Origin: Methanoculleus sp. | GTDB lineage: Archaea; Halobacteriota; Methanomicrobia; Methanomicrobiales; Methanoculleaceae | Direction of reading: 5' to 3' | NCBI GenBank assembly: GCA_028698765.1 | Contig: JAQVVW010000125.1 | Coordinates: forward strand, 1-5,436 | Length of the DNA stretch: 5,436 bases | Shown here: positions 5,038 to 5,436 of the stretch, in pieces | Position numbering within the stretch: the first letter of the stretch is position 1 | How the letters are laid out: the number at the start of each line of letters is the position of its first letter | Notes under the pieces: generated by a model | Database searches by the model: none | What the model saw: the letters and a program-made list of their open reading frames with translations, nothing else | What the model was told of the DNA's origin: nothing | Made by a program: the position numbers and the translations under genes

Positions 5038-5436
5038 CGAAGATAACACTTGCGCAGGTTGGAGGCGGCCGTGGCAGCACTCTTGAGAGGCTTGAGGCGG
5101 CCGACCGGATGGCCGCCGATGCCGCGGCGGCGGGAGCATCGCTCATCTGTTTTCCCGAACAGTTCGTGACCGGATGGATCCCAGAAGTCCCCTCAGGCTC
5201 CGGCGAGCCCCTGGACGGCCCGCTCACGGCTGCATTTTCGCGTATAGCAGAGGAGAACGGCATCGCGGTCGCAGGATCGATCGTCGAAGCGGGGCGAGAG
5301 GGACGTCCGAAAAACACCGTCGTGGTGCTCGGTGAAGACGGGGAGTTCCTCGCCGCCTACGCGAAGATCCACCTTTTCTCCCCCGAGGGGGAGGACCGGC
5401 ACTACACCGCAGGCGATCGCATCGCCACGTTCAGCG
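5034..5436 (+). CDS. Carbon-nitrogen hydrolase (nitrilase superfamily), 3' end outside window
   Basis: The first 134 residues are visible, running off the right edge. The N-terminus MTKITLAQVG is the first beta strand of the fold. FPEQFVTGW holds the catalytic Glu at 42, and AAYAKIHLF holds the catalytic Lys at 111; the following SPEGEDRHYTAGD resembles the acid-containing loop after the Lys in this family. The nucleophilic Cys lies beyond the window. Members hydrolyse amides, carbamoyl groups or nitriles. The pattern fits small omega-amidase, carbamoylase or deaminated-glutathione amidase types, but the substrate cannot be fixed from this half. ATG 5034 overlaps the previous stop (ATGA); no strong RBS is seen, so re-initiation after the small membrane protein is likely. 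A GTG or later start would remove the first strand. Confidence 0.92.
   Translation, partial: MTKITLAQVGGGRGSTLERLEAADRMAADAAAAGASLICFPEQFVTGWIPEVPSGSGEPLDGPLTAAFSRIAEENGIAVAGSIVEAGREGRPKNTVVVLGEDGEFLAAYAKIHLFSPEGEDRHYTAGDRIATFS

Overview
The window looks like a piece of a methanogenic archaeal chromosome, most likely from the Methanomicrobiales and perhaps close to Methanoculleus. The evidence is a run of archaeal/eukaryotic-type ribosomal proteins (L7Ae, S28e, L24e), Shine-Dalgarno sites matching an archaeal 16S 3' end (GAGGTGA), AT-rich TATA-like boxes and a high-GC background. The genus is an inference from general resemblance; no search was run. All protein-coding genes I can support are on the + strand.

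Region 1 (1-1944) is the 3' part of a large polytopic membrane protein of the DUF2298 ('YYY') family, open at the left edge. It is followed by a GC hairpin and the promoter/leader of the next operon.

Region 2 (about 2020-3406) is a compact translation operon, rpl7ae - rps28e - rpl24e - ndk. Gaps are 10 and 2 bases, then about 5, and the operon closes with a clear GC hairpin plus T-rich tail after ndk. The rpl7ae leader is the most interesting part. It holds a hairpin flanked by candidate tandem G.A elements just ahead of the ribosome-binding site, which could be a kink-turn through which L7Ae represses its own translation. A 14-codon in-frame upstream ORF lies over the same bases. In many archaea infB follows ndk; here it does not.

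Region 3 (about 3407-4162) is nearly 800 bases without a convincing gene. It contains two diverged copies of a GC-rich repeat, each with a perfect 24-bp palindrome and inverted-repeat ends. They resemble a small non-autonomous element or an extragenic palindromic repeat family. A 10-bp inverted repeat with a competing alternative hairpin and a TATA-like box precede the next gene.

Region 4 (4163-5436) is a second, tightly overlapped operon: a MarC-family six-helix membrane protein, a 68-residue two-helix membrane protein of unknown function, and the start of a carbon-nitrogen hydrolase (nitrilase superfamily) cut by the right edge. The two junctions are ATGA stop/start overlaps, so the three products are probably made in a coordinated way. 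No pathway can be assigned from the sequence alone.

No complete, clearly novel multi-gene system is visible. The points most worth following are the paired palindromic repeats, the L7Ae leader, and the MarC / small membrane protein / amidohydrolase operon.
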